This document shows, piece by piece, positions 36,735-46,155 of a stretch of 64,000 nt of DNA (within the stretch, counting starts at the first letter, position 1; the number at the start of each line of letters is the position of its first letter). The position numbers and the translations under genes were made by a program. Under the pieces are notes generated by a model that saw only the letters and a list, made by a program, of their open reading frames with translations, had not been told where the DNA came from and ran no database searches. Source of the stretch: Chryseobacterium daecheongense (lineage in GTDB: Bacteria; Bacteroidota; Bacteroidia; Flavobacteriales; Weeksellaceae); contig NZ_RJTX01000004.1 in NCBI RefSeq assembly GCF_003729955.1, forward strand, positions 496,001-560,000, read 5' to 3'.

Positions 36735-39254
36735 ATGAAAAAATTTTTATTTACGATAGGGATTGTGCTTGGTGTCTTTCTGGCTTCAGCTCAGGTTCCT
36801 GAAAAAATGAGTTATCAGGCTGTGATCCGAAATAATTCGGGACAACTAGTGCCTAATCAGAGTGTCGCAGTAAAAGTCAGCATTTTACAGGGTTCTCCTG
36901 CCGGAGCGGCAGTATATTCCGAAAGACTTACTGGAAATACCAATGCCAATGGCCTTGTAAGCTTGGAAATAGGCTCAGGAACAGTACTTACAGGTACATT
37001 CAACACGATTGACTGGACTACAGGAAGTTACTATTTAAAAACAGAGACCGACCCTGCGGGAGGAACCAATTATATTATTGCAGGAACCAGCCAATTGCTT
37101 AGTGTTCCTTATGCCATGTATGCTAAATCAGCAGGTGGTGGAGGCGGTGGATTCACTCTTCCCTATACCAATACTCTAAACAATGCATCTTCTCTCTTTT
37201 CACTTATCAATAATGGTGATGGCACTTCCTTGGAAGGTGTTAATATGACTACTACTTCGAACATAGCAGCCATCAGGGGTATCGTCAATAGCGCAAGCCC
37301 CGGAGGTTTTTCTTCAGGACTTCGAGGAATCAATAATGGTACAGGAGGTTTAGGTGTAGGTGTATACGGAAGCCAGGCAGGAAGCGGATGGGGTGTCTAT
37401 GGAGTGACTCCTGATGGATTAGGGGTGTATGGAAATGCGAGTGCCAATGGATATGGTGTTTATGCAAACAGCAATACAGGAACAGGTCTAAATGCCACCA
37501 GTAATAATGGTATTCCGGCCAATTTTTCAATTTACAATAATGCCAATAACAATAATGTCATTGTCGCCAATTCTGTAGGAAATGGAACAGTAGTGAATGT
37601 TACCACCACAGGAAACGGCGCCGGTGTACGAAGTTCAACAGGAGCAGGATTTGGGATCCATGGGATTACAAGCGCTCAAACTTCAGCCGGGGTTGTAGGA
37701 GACAACAATGGAAATGGAGAAGCTGTGGTAGGACGAACTACCAGTGATATTGCAGGAGCTGTAGTGGGTAGAAATGATGGCGGCGGATATGGAGTAAGAG
37801 GTTTTGTTGCCACCAATACCACCGGAACCGGAATAGGTGTTTTAGGACAAATCGGGCTCAACAGCAGTACAGGACGTGCAGGACGCTTTGAAAACTTTAA
37901 TACCACCAACCTTAAAAATACTTTTGAAGTAGAAACCAACGGAAACGGAAATATCCCTGATAATACACAGGGTAATGCCGCATCTTTCTTGGTGAATAAC
38001 ACGAACAGTGTGGCTGCCGCCGTAAGAGGTGAAGTCAAAACCATTTTCGGAAACTTTGGGGCTGCCGGTATTTTTGGTATTTCATCTGGAACCGGAGGTT
38101 TTGCGGGACTTTTCCACGCTTCAAACGTTTCAGGAAACGGTCCAGCATTAGTTGCCATAACAGATGGTAACGGAAATGCCATTACCGCCAATGCGAGCAA
38201 AGACGGAAATGGTGTAGAGACCAATATTGATGGCGCAGGTAATGCTCTTTATGCATGGGTACCCTCGTTTGCTACGGGCCGCGCAGGAAGATTTAATATT
38301 TTCAACACCTCGAATACGAGTGACGTAATTACGGTAACTACCGTTGGAAATGGTATTGCCGGAAATTTCAAAGTGGATAGAGTTACAGGAACTTCTCCAG
38401 CCGTAAGAGGAGAAGTCAATTCTCAGTTTGCTAATTTCGGAACAGCGGGTATTTATGGGGTATCTTCCGGAACCGGGGGCTATGCAGGATTATTCCACGC
38501 CAGTAATCCGGCAGGAAACGGACCTGCCTTGATCGCCATTGCAGACGGAAACGGAAATGGTATTACCGCCAATGCCTCGAACACCGGAGATGGTGTAGAA
38601 ACTACAGCCGACGGAACAGGAAACGCCATTTATGCATGGGTTCCTAATTTTGGTAACGGACGTGCTGCCAGGTTTGTTAATTATAATACCGCTAACACCA
38701 ACCCTCCCCTTACCGTAGAGACCCACAGCACAGGATCAATAGCGGTATTTAAATCCGGAAACCCCGGAACTGTAAATGTGGCGCGTATCAATTCTGCGGG
38801 AAAAGGATTTTTTAATGACGGAACCCAGAACAGTGGTGCAGACGTAGCAGAGGCCTTTGATGTGGAAGGAACTATTTCTGAATATGAAACAGGAGATATT
38901 CTGGTCATTTCAACGGATTCAGACAGAACCGTAGAAAAATCTTCAAAACCTTACTCTACTCTTGTAGCCGGAGTTTATGCAACCAAGCCAGGAGTATTAC
39001 TTACCGAAGAGCATATAGATGCAGACATCTCCGATAAAGTTCCTATGGGAGTTATCGGGGTGATTCCTACTAAAGTATGCCTGGAAGGTGGTAAGATTAG
39101 GAGAGGAGATATGCTGGTGACCTCATCAAAACCAGGTGTTGCTATGAAAGCTGACCTGAAAAAGGTAAAAGTAGGGCAAGTAATCGGCAAGGCACTTCAG
39201 GATTATGATCAAAATGAAACCGGAAAAATAAAAGTTTTAGTAAACATTAAATAA
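36735..39254 (+). CDS. Large Gly/Asn-rich repeat surface protein
   Basis: An 839-residue secreted protein. The signal peptide ends at FLASAQ. An N-terminal domain (VPEKMSYQAVIRNNSGQLVPNQSVAVKVSIL, to about residue 130) is widespread in Bacteroidota surface proteins. The long middle is built of short Gly/Asn/Thr-rich beta repeats of the form GxGVYG, with a near-exact 127-residue tandem duplication from residue about 430. The C-terminal 160 residues (NSGADVAEAFDV to the end) form a distinct globular domain that resembles those capping phage-tail-like or beta-helix repeat proteins. There is no T9SS type A domain at the end. Adhesion or shielding is plausible but not shown. Confidence 0.78.
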   Translation: MKKFLFTIGIVLGVFLASAQVPEKMSYQAVIRNNSGQLVPNQSVAVKVSILQGSPAGAAVYSERLTGNTNANGLVSLEIGSGTVLTGTFNTIDWTTGSYYLKTETDPAGGTNYIIAGTSQLLSVPYAMYAKSAGGGGGGFTLPYTNTLNNASSLFSLINNGDGTSLEGVNMTTTSNIAAIRGIVNSASPGGFSSGLRGINNGTGGLGVGVYGSQAGSGWGVYGVTPDGLGVYGNASANGYGVYANSNTGTGLNATSNNGIPANFSIYNNANNNNVIVANSVGNGTVVNVTTTGNGAGVRSSTGAGFGIHGITSAQTSAGVVGDNNGNGEAVVGRTTSDIAGAVVGRNDGGGYGVRGFVATNTTGTGIGVLGQIGLNSSTGRAGRFENFNTTNLKNTFEVETNGNGNIPDNTQGNAASFLVNNTNSVAAAVRGEVKTIFGNFGAAGIFGISSGTGGFAGLFHASNVSGNGPALVAITDGNGNAITANASKDGNGVETNIDGAGNALYAWVPSFATGRAGRFNIFNTSNTSDVITVTTVGNGIAGNFKVDRVTGTSPAVRGEVNSQFANFGTAGIYGVSSGTGGYAGLFHASNPAGNGPALIAIADGNGNGITANASNTGDGVETTADGTGNAIYAWVPNFGNGRAARFVNYNTANTNPPLTVETHSTGSIAVFKSGNPGTVNVARINSAGKGFFNDGTQNSGADVAEAFDVEGTISEYETGDILVISTDSDRTVEKSSKPYSTLVAGVYATKPGVLLTEEHIDADISDKVPMGVIGVIPTKVCLEGGKIRRGDMLVTSSKPGVAMKADLKKVKVGQVIGKALQDYDQNETGKIKVLVNIK
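38022..38783 (+). repeat. Tandem 381-bp duplication within the repeat protein gene
   Basis: The first unit starts at about 38022 and the second at about 38403, both beginning with codons for AVRGEV and sharing GNFG/ANFG, GLFHASN, GNGPAL, DGNGN, TANAS and YAWVP at the same spacing. The period is 381 bp (127 codons). The second unit diverges at its end, before the C-terminal domain. Confidence 0.85.
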
Positions 39255-39260
39255 AATACC

Positions 39261-39686
39261 ATGAAATCATTATATATCATCCCCTTTCTGGCACTAAGCC
39301 TAAACATTTATGCTCAAGAGAGAACCTCCACCGGGCAGATTGAAGATCAGGAACAAATTGTAAAACAGGCCAAAGAACGCCAACTACAGTTAACGAAAAG
39401 CCTTGAAGAAAATGCTCCTCTAAAGCAAGCTCCTAATACTTTGGTCTCAGAGCAAGGTCTTAAAGTAAATACCCAGGAAAATAAAACCCAGCCTGTAAAT
39501 GCAAACAATACCGGTGGAAAGCTATTACCTAACACTGCCAGTTTTGAAGAGATGTTATCAACAATTCCCAACAGGCAAAAAACACGTAAAACATCTATTG
39601 ATTCTAGGAACACAAACAACAATGTAGTAGGGCTTCCCAATACCGCAACATTAGAAGAAATTAAAAAAACAATACCTAAAAACTAA
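39261..39686 (+). CDS. Small secreted protein with duplicated LPNTA motif
   Basis: A 141-residue protein with a signal peptide ending at IYAQE; the rest is Gln/Asn/Thr/Lys-rich and probably extended. The motif LPNTASFEEMLSTIPN recurs near the C-terminus as LPNTATLEEIKKTIPK, spaced about 45 residues apart. No family recognised. It follows the repeat protein by 6 bp and ends the cassette, so it may be an accessory or partner of the large protein. Confidence 0.75.
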   Translation: MKSLYIIPFLALSLNIYAQERTSTGQIEDQEQIVKQAKERQLQLTKSLEENAPLKQAPNTLVSEQGLKVNTQENKTQPVNANNTGGKLLPNTASFEEMLSTIPNRQKTRKTSIDSRNTNNNVVGLPNTATLEEIKKTIPKN

Positions 39687-39704
39687 TAACTGATTCAATG
39701 GGAG

Positions 39705-39735
39705 AAAAGTCCGCAGATTGCGGACTTTTTATTTT
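39705..39735 (+). terminator. Terminator of the LytTR-linked cassette
   Basis: Perfect stem aaaagtccgca / tgcggactttt, loop gat, followed by T. It lies 18 bp after the stop at 39686 and may also serve the convergent gene at 39746. Confidence 0.88.
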
Positions 39736-39745
39736 GTACAGATCA

Positions 39746-40177
39746 TTAGTCCCAATCAGCAGCCACAAATTTCATCACTTTTCCTTTTTCATCAGATAAC
39801 GTGAGGAAATGTCCTTCTACTGAATATGTTGTCATTTTATCAAAACTTTTAGCAAATGCTGTCTCCAAAGCCATGTTCTGACATGCCATCATCGTACTCC
39901 CCACTCCGGAAATTTTCACTTTCCCATTGCTTTTAAATTCCGAAGTAAAAAATATTTTATTACATCCCATAAACGCTCCGCCACGGATCTTACCTTCTTT
40001 TTTTTCTGCGGTGAGATTGATTCCTGCTTTATTTTTAATGAGCTGCTCTTTAGTAAAGTCCTCAAAAGAAATTAACATCCACTCTCTTTGAATATAGGGA
40101 TTTTTAACCTGTGCGGATGAACAGCTTATCATTACTCCCATGATCAATGGTAAAAAAAGCATTACTATTTTTTTCAT
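39746..40177 (-). CDS. META domain lipoprotein (HslJ-like)
   Basis: A 143-residue predicted lipoprotein with lipobox GVMISC, followed by a META domain as in HslJ: REWMLISFEDF, INLTAEKKEGKIRGGAFMGCNKIFFTSEF and GVGSTMMACQNMALETAFAKSFDKM. In other bacteria META proteins are linked to heat-shock or stress phenotypes; the role here is unknown. It is a single gene between two plus-strand units. Confidence 0.9.
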   Translation of the reverse strand: MKKIVMLFLPLIMGVMISCSSAQVKNPYIQREWMLISFEDFTKEQLIKNKAGINLTAEKKEGKIRGGAFMGCNKIFFTSEFKSNGKVKISGVGSTMMACQNMALETAFAKSFDKMTTYSVEGHFLTLSDEKGKVMKFVAADWD

Positions 40178-40265
40178 AACTGTCTTTATCCCATTTTCAT
40201 ACCATTTCCCAACAGAATATCGTAAAAATTAGTAAATTAGCGACACAAAAATTTAATTTATAAAA

Positions 40266-42470
40266 ATGAAAAGAATATTTCTACTATTCACTTTCTTGTT
40301 GAGTTTTGCTCAAATGAGAGCAGATGAAGGGATGTGGCTTTTAATGCTCATCAAAAGACTTAATGGTGTTGATATGCAAAAAGAAGGCTTGCATCTGACT
40401 CCGGAAGAAATCTACTCTGTTAACAATTCAAGTCTAAAAGATGCTATTGTAAGCTTTGGCGGTTTCTGTACTGGAGAAATTGTTTCAGACAAAGGTCTTA
40501 TTTTCACTAATCATCACTGTGGTTATGGAGCTGTAGCAGCTGCTTCTACTCCGGAAAAAGATTATTTGAAGAACGGATTCTGGGCCATGAAGCAAAAAGA
40601 TGAGTTCAATGCAAAAGATTTATATGTAAGATTTTTAGTTAGAATGGATGATGCTACGCAAAGAATCAATTCCAAACTCAATAACAATATGACCGGGGAA
40701 CAGAGAAAGGCTGTGATTGATGCTGAAACAAAAGCTATTCAGGCAGAAAACTCTGAAAACGGAAAATACACTGTTGTAGTAAAAGATTTCTTCAACGGAA
40801 ATGAATTCTACTACTTTGTGTACCAAGATTATAAAGACATCAGATTAGTAGGAGCTCCGCCTTCTTCATTAGGAAAATTCGGTGGTGATACAGATAACTG
40901 GGAATGGCCAAGACATACCGCAGACTTTACTGTTTTCAGAGTGTATGCGGATGCTGCAGGAAATCCAGCGGAATATTCTCCAAGCAACGTACCATTAAAG
41001 CCTAAGCATTTCTTACCAGTTTCTCTTAAAGGGATCAAGCCTGGTGATTTTTCAATGATCTTAGGATATCCTGGTAGAACCAACCGTTACCTGACTTCTT
41101 ACGGTATCCAACAAATGGTGGCTAAAGATTATCCGGCTTGGGTAGAAGCTTCTAAATTAGCAATGGATGTGATGAAGAAGTATATGGATAAAGATAAAGC
41201 AACTCAGCTTAACTATGCTTCTCAATATGCATCTGTTGCCAACTACTGGAAAAACAGACAGGGAACTATTGATGCTGTTGCTAAAAATGGAACGATTGCC
41301 GATAAGCAAAACATTGAAAAGATCTTCAGAGACTGGACTTTAAATGGAAATCTTGAATATGACGGAGTATTAGAGGCCATTTCTTCTTATTACAAACAGG
41401 TTTCGGACAGAAACGTTGAGAGAAACTATATGACCCAGCTTTCAAGAAACTCAAAATATCTTAGCATTGCTTATCAATTAGGATCTGTTCTTAGAGCTTA
41501 TGCAGAGCAGGATCTACAAGGAAGACTTGCTATGAAGCCAAAAGTGGATGCAGCTGTGAAAAGTGTATATGAAAACTTTAACACCCAGCTGGAAGGAGAA
41601 ATGTTAAACTCCATGGTTAATCTTTATCAAACAAGAGTAAGCAAAGAGGTTGCTTCTCCTACATTAATGGCATTAGATGCTAAAAACTTATCTAATGTAG
41701 CATTCTCCTCTATTTTTGCTAATAAAACGTCTGTTACTAATTTTATTTTAAATCCGGACCGTCTTAAGCTTGATGCTGATCCGCTTTTGAAAACCTCTAA
41801 CGGATTAGCTACAGATCAAAGATTATCTGCTGAAAAGTATGCTAAAGTAGATGACAATTTTGCTAAAAACAGCCGTTTATTCTTAGCAGGATTAATGAAA
41901 GCAATGCCTGAGAAAAAATTCTATCCGGATGCTAACTCTACGATGAGATTAACTTATGGAACGGTTGACAGATTGCCTGTAAGAACTGACAGAAACTACC
42001 ACGGGGTTACTGACAACTATTATACGGATATGACAGGTCTTGTAAACAAATACAAAAAAGGTGATGAAGAATTCGATCTTCCACAAAGAGTAATTGATCT
42101 TTACAACCTGAAAGATTTCGGACAGTATGCAGATGCTGCAGGTTATATGCCTGTAAACTTCCTTTCTAATAATGATATTACTGGTGGTAACTCTGGTTCT
42201 CCGGTAATTGATGGCGACGGAAACCTTATAGGTATCGCGTTCGACGGAAACAGCGAAGCTTTAAGCGGAGATATCGTTTTCGAACCAGAATGGCAAAAAA
42301 CGATCAATGTTGACGTTCGTTTCGTTCTTTGGGTAATTGACAAATATGCAGGAGCAAGAAGATTAGTAGATGAATTAAAACTTGTAAGAGGTGAAAATAC
42401 TCCTCCTGACACAAAGACTAAGAATTCAGGGACTACTTCAGAGCCTAAGAAAACCAAAAAGAAAAAATAA
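40266..42470 (+). CDS. S46 family dipeptidyl-peptidase (DPP7-like)
   Basis: A 734-residue secreted serine peptidase of family S46 that removes dipeptides from peptide N-termini in the periplasm. The signal peptide ends near MRADEG. The catalytic His lies in FTNHHCGYGA (about 40495-40525), and the catalytic Ser in TGGNSGSPVIDGDG (about 42181-42220). The residue 18 positions after the Ser is Gly (in AFDGNSEAL); family members with Arg there are DPP11 and prefer Asp/Glu at P1, so this looks like DPP7 with hydrophobic preference (inference). The C-terminus has a Lys-rich tail. Confidence 0.93.
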   Translation: MKRIFLLFTFLLSFAQMRADEGMWLLMLIKRLNGVDMQKEGLHLTPEEIYSVNNSSLKDAIVSFGGFCTGEIVSDKGLIFTNHHCGYGAVAAASTPEKDYLKNGFWAMKQKDEFNAKDLYVRFLVRMDDATQRINSKLNNNMTGEQRKAVIDAETKAIQAENSENGKYTVVVKDFFNGNEFYYFVYQDYKDIRLVGAPPSSLGKFGGDTDNWEWPRHTADFTVFRVYADAAGNPAEYSPSNVPLKPKHFLPVSLKGIKPGDFSMILGYPGRTNRYLTSYGIQQMVAKDYPAWVEASKLAMDVMKKYMDKDKATQLNYASQYASVANYWKNRQGTIDAVAKNGTIADKQNIEKIFRDWTLNGNLEYDGVLEAISSYYKQVSDRNVERNYMTQLSRNSKYLSIAYQLGSVLRAYAEQDLQGRLAMKPKVDAAVKSVYENFNTQLEGEMLNSMVNLYQTRVSKEVASPTLMALDAKNLSNVAFSSIFANKTSVTNFILNPDRLKLDADPLLKTSNGLATDQRLSAEKYAKVDDNFAKNSRLFLAGLMKAMPEKKFYPDANSTMRLTYGTVDRLPVRTDRNYHGVTDNYYTDMTGLVNKYKKGDEEFDLPQRVIDLYNLKDFGQYADAAGYMPVNFLSNNDITGGNSGSPVIDGDGNLIGIAFDGNSEALSGDIVFEPEWQKTINVDVRFVLWVIDKYAGARRLVDELKLVRGENTPPDTKTKNSGTTSEPKKTKKKK

Positions 42471-42489
42471 TCCTCATTATATTATTTTG

Positions 42490-42519
42490 AAAACCGTGAA
42501 GTTATTTCACGGTTTTTTT
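42490..42519 (+). terminator. Terminator after the S46 peptidase gene
   Basis: Perfect 11-bp stem aaaaccgtgaa / ttcacggtttt with a 5-base loop and a T run, 19 bp after the stop. Confidence 0.88.
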
Positions 42520-42548
42520 ATTTTTGAAATAAATTAATTGTTGACCTT

Positions 42549-43025
42549 ATGAAATCTGAAGCTATCCAATTTTCAGCCATCATCAAGCAAAACGGGAATA
42601 TGAATGCCGCTTTTGTAGAGTTTCCCTTTTCTACGGAGAAGTTATTCGGAAAGAAAGGACAGGTAAAGATCAAAGCTTTATTTGATGATGCCATTGAATA
42701 TCGTGGAAGTCTGGCTAAAATGAAATCGGATTGCCATATTTTGGGCTTAACGCAGAAAGTTAGGAAGCAGCTTGGAAAGACTTTTGGAGATGAAGTTTCA
42801 GTAAGCCTGATTGAAGATAAAGAAGAAAGAACTGTGGACATTGCAGATGACATCGCCTTGGTTTTCAATGAAAATCAGGAAGCAAAAGAATTATTTGATA
42901 AAATGAGCTATACTCATAGAAAAGAATATATCCGCTGGATCGAAGAGGCCAAAAAAGCTGAGACCAGGGAAAACAGAAAAGGGAAAATGATCCAGATGAT
43001 CCTGGAAGGGAAAAAAGGGATTTAG
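42549..43025 (+). CDS. YdeI/OmpD-associated family protein (DUF1905)
   Basis: A 158-residue cytoplasmic protein with an N-terminal DUF1905 beta-barrel-like domain (about 5-95) and a C-terminal YdeI/OmdA helical motif (ELFDKMSYTHRKEYIRWIEEAKKAETRENRKGKMIQMI). The family is sometimes annotated as bacteriocin protection, on limited evidence. It is a single gene between two terminators. Confidence 0.87.
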   Translation: MKSEAIQFSAIIKQNGNMNAAFVEFPFSTEKLFGKKGQVKIKALFDDAIEYRGSLAKMKSDCHILGLTQKVRKQLGKTFGDEVSVSLIEDKEERTVDIADDIALVFNENQEAKELFDKMSYTHRKEYIRWIEEAKKAETRENRKGKMIQMILEGKKGI

Positions 43026-43028
43026 AAA

Positions 43029-43056
43029 AAATCCGGATAACAAATTATCCGGATTT
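43029..43056. terminator. Bidirectional terminator between ydeI-like gene and the NRPS-like gene
   Basis: Perfect 12-bp stem aaatccggataa / ttatccggattt, loop caaa. On the minus strand it is followed by a run of T, so it terminates the NRPS-like gene well; on the plus strand the T tract is broken. Confidence 0.85.
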
Positions 43057-43071
43057 ATTAATTTCAATTAC

Positions 43072-46000
43072 TTAAGCAAGAAGACCAAGATATTTCAGAT
43101 AGGCATCCAGCATTTTTTTATCAAACACCGGCTCCTCAATACCAGATCCTTCCAGAAAACGGATTACGTTTGAGCAGTCCCAGATATAGGTGTTCTGATA
43201 AAGCTCTACCGTAGATAATCCCTCATGCATATTATCTTTAAAAAGGCTGGTGAGTGGATAGAGGCGGTTTTTGCTGTCATTTTCCCACTGTTCTTTCCAT
43301 TCTTTATAAGGGAGTCCCTCAAGAGTAAATGGATAATATTTTTTAATCAGGCTAAAGAATCCTTCCAGAGTAAGGTTAGTCTCCGGTCTTGCAATCAGAT
43401 TAAACTTTTTACCAATGGCATCTTTATTTTTTGTGATATGTGCCATTGCTTTGGTCATATAATCAACAGTGATCAGCCCTTCTCTAAGCTCCGTCAGCAT
43501 TGGATATGATTTGAATTCCACACAGTTCTTAACCAGACCTGACCACCATTGATAAGGTGCACTGGCACCAGTTTCACTATGGCACATCGCATACCCTAAC
43601 CGATAAGTAATTAAGGGCAACCCTTCCTTTGCGGCTAAGTCAGCGATTGCTTCCATTACCCATTTGCTTCTTACATACCCTATATCCTTACTTACAGACA
43701 TTAGATTCTGAGAGATATCATCACTCTCTAACATCACTGTTTTGCCTGTAAACACATGACCCCAGCTGTATACAGAAATGGTAGACAGCAAAGCAAGACA
43801 CTTGGTTCTCTCTGCTCCGGCAAACCGGATGATCTCCCGTAAACCTTCCACATTAGGGGCTTTCATATAAGAATAAGGTTCAATAAAGTTTACGGAGCTT
43901 CCTGAGTGATAAATAAGATCTATTGTTTTTGCCAACTTATTGAACTGTTCAGCCGAAAGTCCCAATGACGGTAATGCAAGATCTCCTATTACCGGAATAA
44001 TCCTTGGCTTTTGTATTTCTTTACGAGGAACATGGTATTGGGAAAAACAACGATCAATTTTATCCATGGCATGAAATTCATCTTGTGCCCTTACCAAACA
44101 GTAAATATCTGCTTCCGTAGTATCCAGAAGCTCCTGCAACAAATGTATGCCTACAAACCCTGTAACCCCTGTTAAAAATATGGTTCCGGGATTTTCTATC
44201 TGACCGGGATTAAATCCGCCTGCAAATACAGTTCCGGGATTCAGATAAACATCCTGCTGCAATTCCACATAAGGTTCAACATCTTCTACAGGCAAAGCTT
44301 CCCTGGCTTCTTTAGCTCTTGCTATAAGTACTTCAGCAAGATCTTGCAGCACAGGATATTGGTAGATATCACGCATATAGACTTTTACATCCAATCTTTC
44401 TTCTAAAACTGTTGCTACTATGGCCACCAAAAGAGAGTTTCCTCCGATATCAAAAAAATGATCTGTAATATTGATTACCGGACGTTCCAGCTCTGCAGCC
44501 CAGATATCTGCAATGATCCTTTCTGTTTCGTTAGTAGGAGGTTCTACTGCCACAAGCTCTTTCGCTTCCTTATCTGCCAGTTCTTTCAGGAAGTTTACAT
44601 TGGTTTTCCCATTTGCTGTTAAAGGTATTTTATCAATAGTAATGATCTGGGCAGGAATCATATAACCGGGCAGCTCTTCTTTAAGCTGATTTCTGACTGT
44701 GGCAATGTTTTTTTCTTCTCCTGGTTGTAACACAATAAAAGCAATCAGGTATTTATTACCTCCTGCACTGTCTTTTGTAATGACAACAGCTTCGTGTATA
44801 CTTTCCATACGCATGAGTGTCCGTTCTACTTCTCCCAGTTCCACACGAAACCCCCGAATCTTAACCTGATTATCTATTCGCCCCAGGAATTCAATATCTC
44901 CTTCCGGAGACCAACGGGCAAGATCCCCTGTGCGATATAATTTTTCTCGTTCTTTGAAAGGATGAAGAATAAATTTAGCTGATGTAAGCTCTTCATTATT
45001 GAGATAACCCTTGGCCAAAATTGCCCCGCCGATATAGAGTTCCCCAGTTGCTCCTACAGGTAACAACTCCATCTGTTCTCCTAAAATATATGCCTGAGCA
45101 TTGGCAATAGGTTTTCCAATTGAGGATACGTATCGTCCCCCTACATCCTTCACTTTTTTAAAAGTAGCATATACCGTACATTCAGTAGGGCCGTAATAAT
45201 CGATCAATTCATAGTTTAAACCATCGGTAAGCACCGGTTTGAGTTTTTCTCCTCCCGTAAAAAGGTACTGTAATTTCAGATCATCATATTTTCTGGTCTT
45301 TTCAACAACAGCTGGGATCAGAACAGTAGGGGCGAAACCATGGGTAATCCCATTCTTACGGTAAAAATCCGTTAATGCTGAAGCGTCCGTACGTTCATCA
45401 TTATCAGCTATAAAAATAGTGGCTCCTGTAGTTAACGCAGACCATGTTTCCCACACCGATATATCAAAAGCCAACCCGGCAACCAGAGTTAGACGGGAAG
45501 AGTCATCTACCTGAAAATAATGATTATGCCACGTCACGAGATGCTGTATGCTCTTATGCGTTACCATCACTCCTTTAGGATTACCTGTAGACCCGGAAGT
45601 ATAAATAGTATATGCCAGTGCATCATAATGTATCATTACTTCTGGTTCTAAAACCGGAAATTTCTCCAGTAGGTGTTGATTCAAATGGTATATCTTATCC
45701 TTTACATCTCCTTTTAATAACTCTCCCAATGTTTCATTAGTAATAATAAGATCCGATGAGGTATCTGAAAGGATATACTCCACTCGTTTTACCGGATAGG
45801 CTGGATCTATAGGAACATAAGCGGCTCCTGTTTTTATAATCCCCAGAATGGCTACAATCCAATCCAAAGAACGATCAAGCCAAACAGGAACATACATTCC
45901 TTCCTTTACCCCTTTTTCAATGAGGTTATGTGCCAACTGATTACTCTTCCGATCCAGTTCCTGATACGTAATCAGTTGATTCTGATATACAGCAGCGACA

Positions 46001-46155
46001 TGATTTGGAAAATTCTCAGCCTGCTTTTGAAAGAGTGTCACGAGGGTTTCTTCTTGTCTGTATTCCCATGCCGTTTTATTAAACTCATACAAGAGCTTAT
46101 CTCTGTCTTCAGGAGATAATGTTACCGGTTTTGTTGTTGAAATTAAGTTTTCCAT
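43072..46155 (-). CDS. Stand-alone NRPS-like enzyme: adenylation, carrier protein and thioester reductase domains
   Basis: A 1027-residue single-module enzyme with no condensation domain. The adenylation domain (about 35-530) has YTIYTSGSTGNPKGV, FDISVWE, YGPTECTVYATF, YRTGDLARW, GRIDNQVKIRGFRVELGEVE and PLTANGKTN. The carrier domain (about 545-615) has the phosphopantetheine Ser in FDIGGNSLLV near residue 573. The reductase domain (about 655-1027) has the NADPH loop FLTGVTGFVGIHLL and the Tyr-Lys pair in DIGYVRSK near residue 826. It should activate an amino or carboxylic acid, load it as a thioester and release it as an aldehyde or alcohol, like Lys2 or carboxylic acid reductases. The substrate is unknown. 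No phosphopantetheinyl transferase or tailoring gene is adjacent. Confidence 0.94.
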   Translation of the reverse strand: MENLISTTKPVTLSPEDRDKLLYEFNKTAWEYRQEETLVTLFQKQAENFPNHVAAVYQNQLITYQELDRKSNQLAHNLIEKGVKEGMYVPVWLDRSLDWIVAILGIIKTGAAYVPIDPAYPVKRVEYILSDTSSDLIITNETLGELLKGDVKDKIYHLNQHLLEKFPVLEPEVMIHYDALAYTIYTSGSTGNPKGVMVTHKSIQHLVTWHNHYFQVDDSSRLTLVAGLAFDISVWETWSALTTGATIFIADNDERTDASALTDFYRKNGITHGFAPTVLIPAVVEKTRKYDDLKLQYLFTGGEKLKPVLTDGLNYELIDYYGPTECTVYATFKKVKDVGGRYVSSIGKPIANAQAYILGEQMELLPVGATGELYIGGAILAKGYLNNEELTSAKFILHPFKEREKLYRTGDLARWSPEGDIEFLGRIDNQVKIRGFRVELGEVERTLMRMESIHEAVVITKDSAGGNKYLIAFIVLQPGEEKNIATVRNQLKEELPGYMIPAQIITIDKIPLTANGKTNVNFLKELADKEAKELVAVEPPTNETERIIADIWAAELERPVINITDHFFDIGGNSLLVAIVATVLEERLDVKVYMRDIYQYPVLQDLAEVLIARAKEAREALPVEDVEPYVELQQDVYLNPGTVFAGGFNPGQIENPGTIFLTGVTGFVGIHLLQELLDTTEADIYCLVRAQDEFHAMDKIDRCFSQYHVPRKEIQKPRIIPVIGDLALPSLGLSAEQFNKLAKTIDLIYHSGSSVNFIEPYSYMKAPNVEGLREIIRFAGAERTKCLALLSTISVYSWGHVFTGKTVMLESDDISQNLMSVSKDIGYVRSKWVMEAIADLAAKEGLPLITYRLGYAMCHSETGASAPYQWWSGLVKNCVEFKSYPMLTELREGLITVDYMTKAMAHITKNKDAIGKKFNLIARPETNLTLEGFFSLIKKYYPFTLEGLPYKEWKEQWENDSKNRLYPLTSLFKDNMHEGLSTVELYQNTYIWDCSNVIRFLEGSGIEEPVFDKKMLDAYLKYLGLLA

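Noticed and set aside
37676..38224. Minus-strand frame of 182 codons inside the repeat protein gene
   Set aside because: It is antisense to a Gly/Asn-rich repeat gene whose codon bias leaves the other strand open; the product is Pro/Ala/Leu-rich without signal or domain.
38022..38783. CRISPR-like or mobile repeat array
   Set aside because: The repeats are in-frame, 381 bp long, only two copies, and part of one coding sequence.
43072..46155. Multi-module NRPS cluster
   Set aside because: Only one adenylation and one carrier domain are present, there is no condensation or thioesterase domain, and the neighbours are housekeeping genes.
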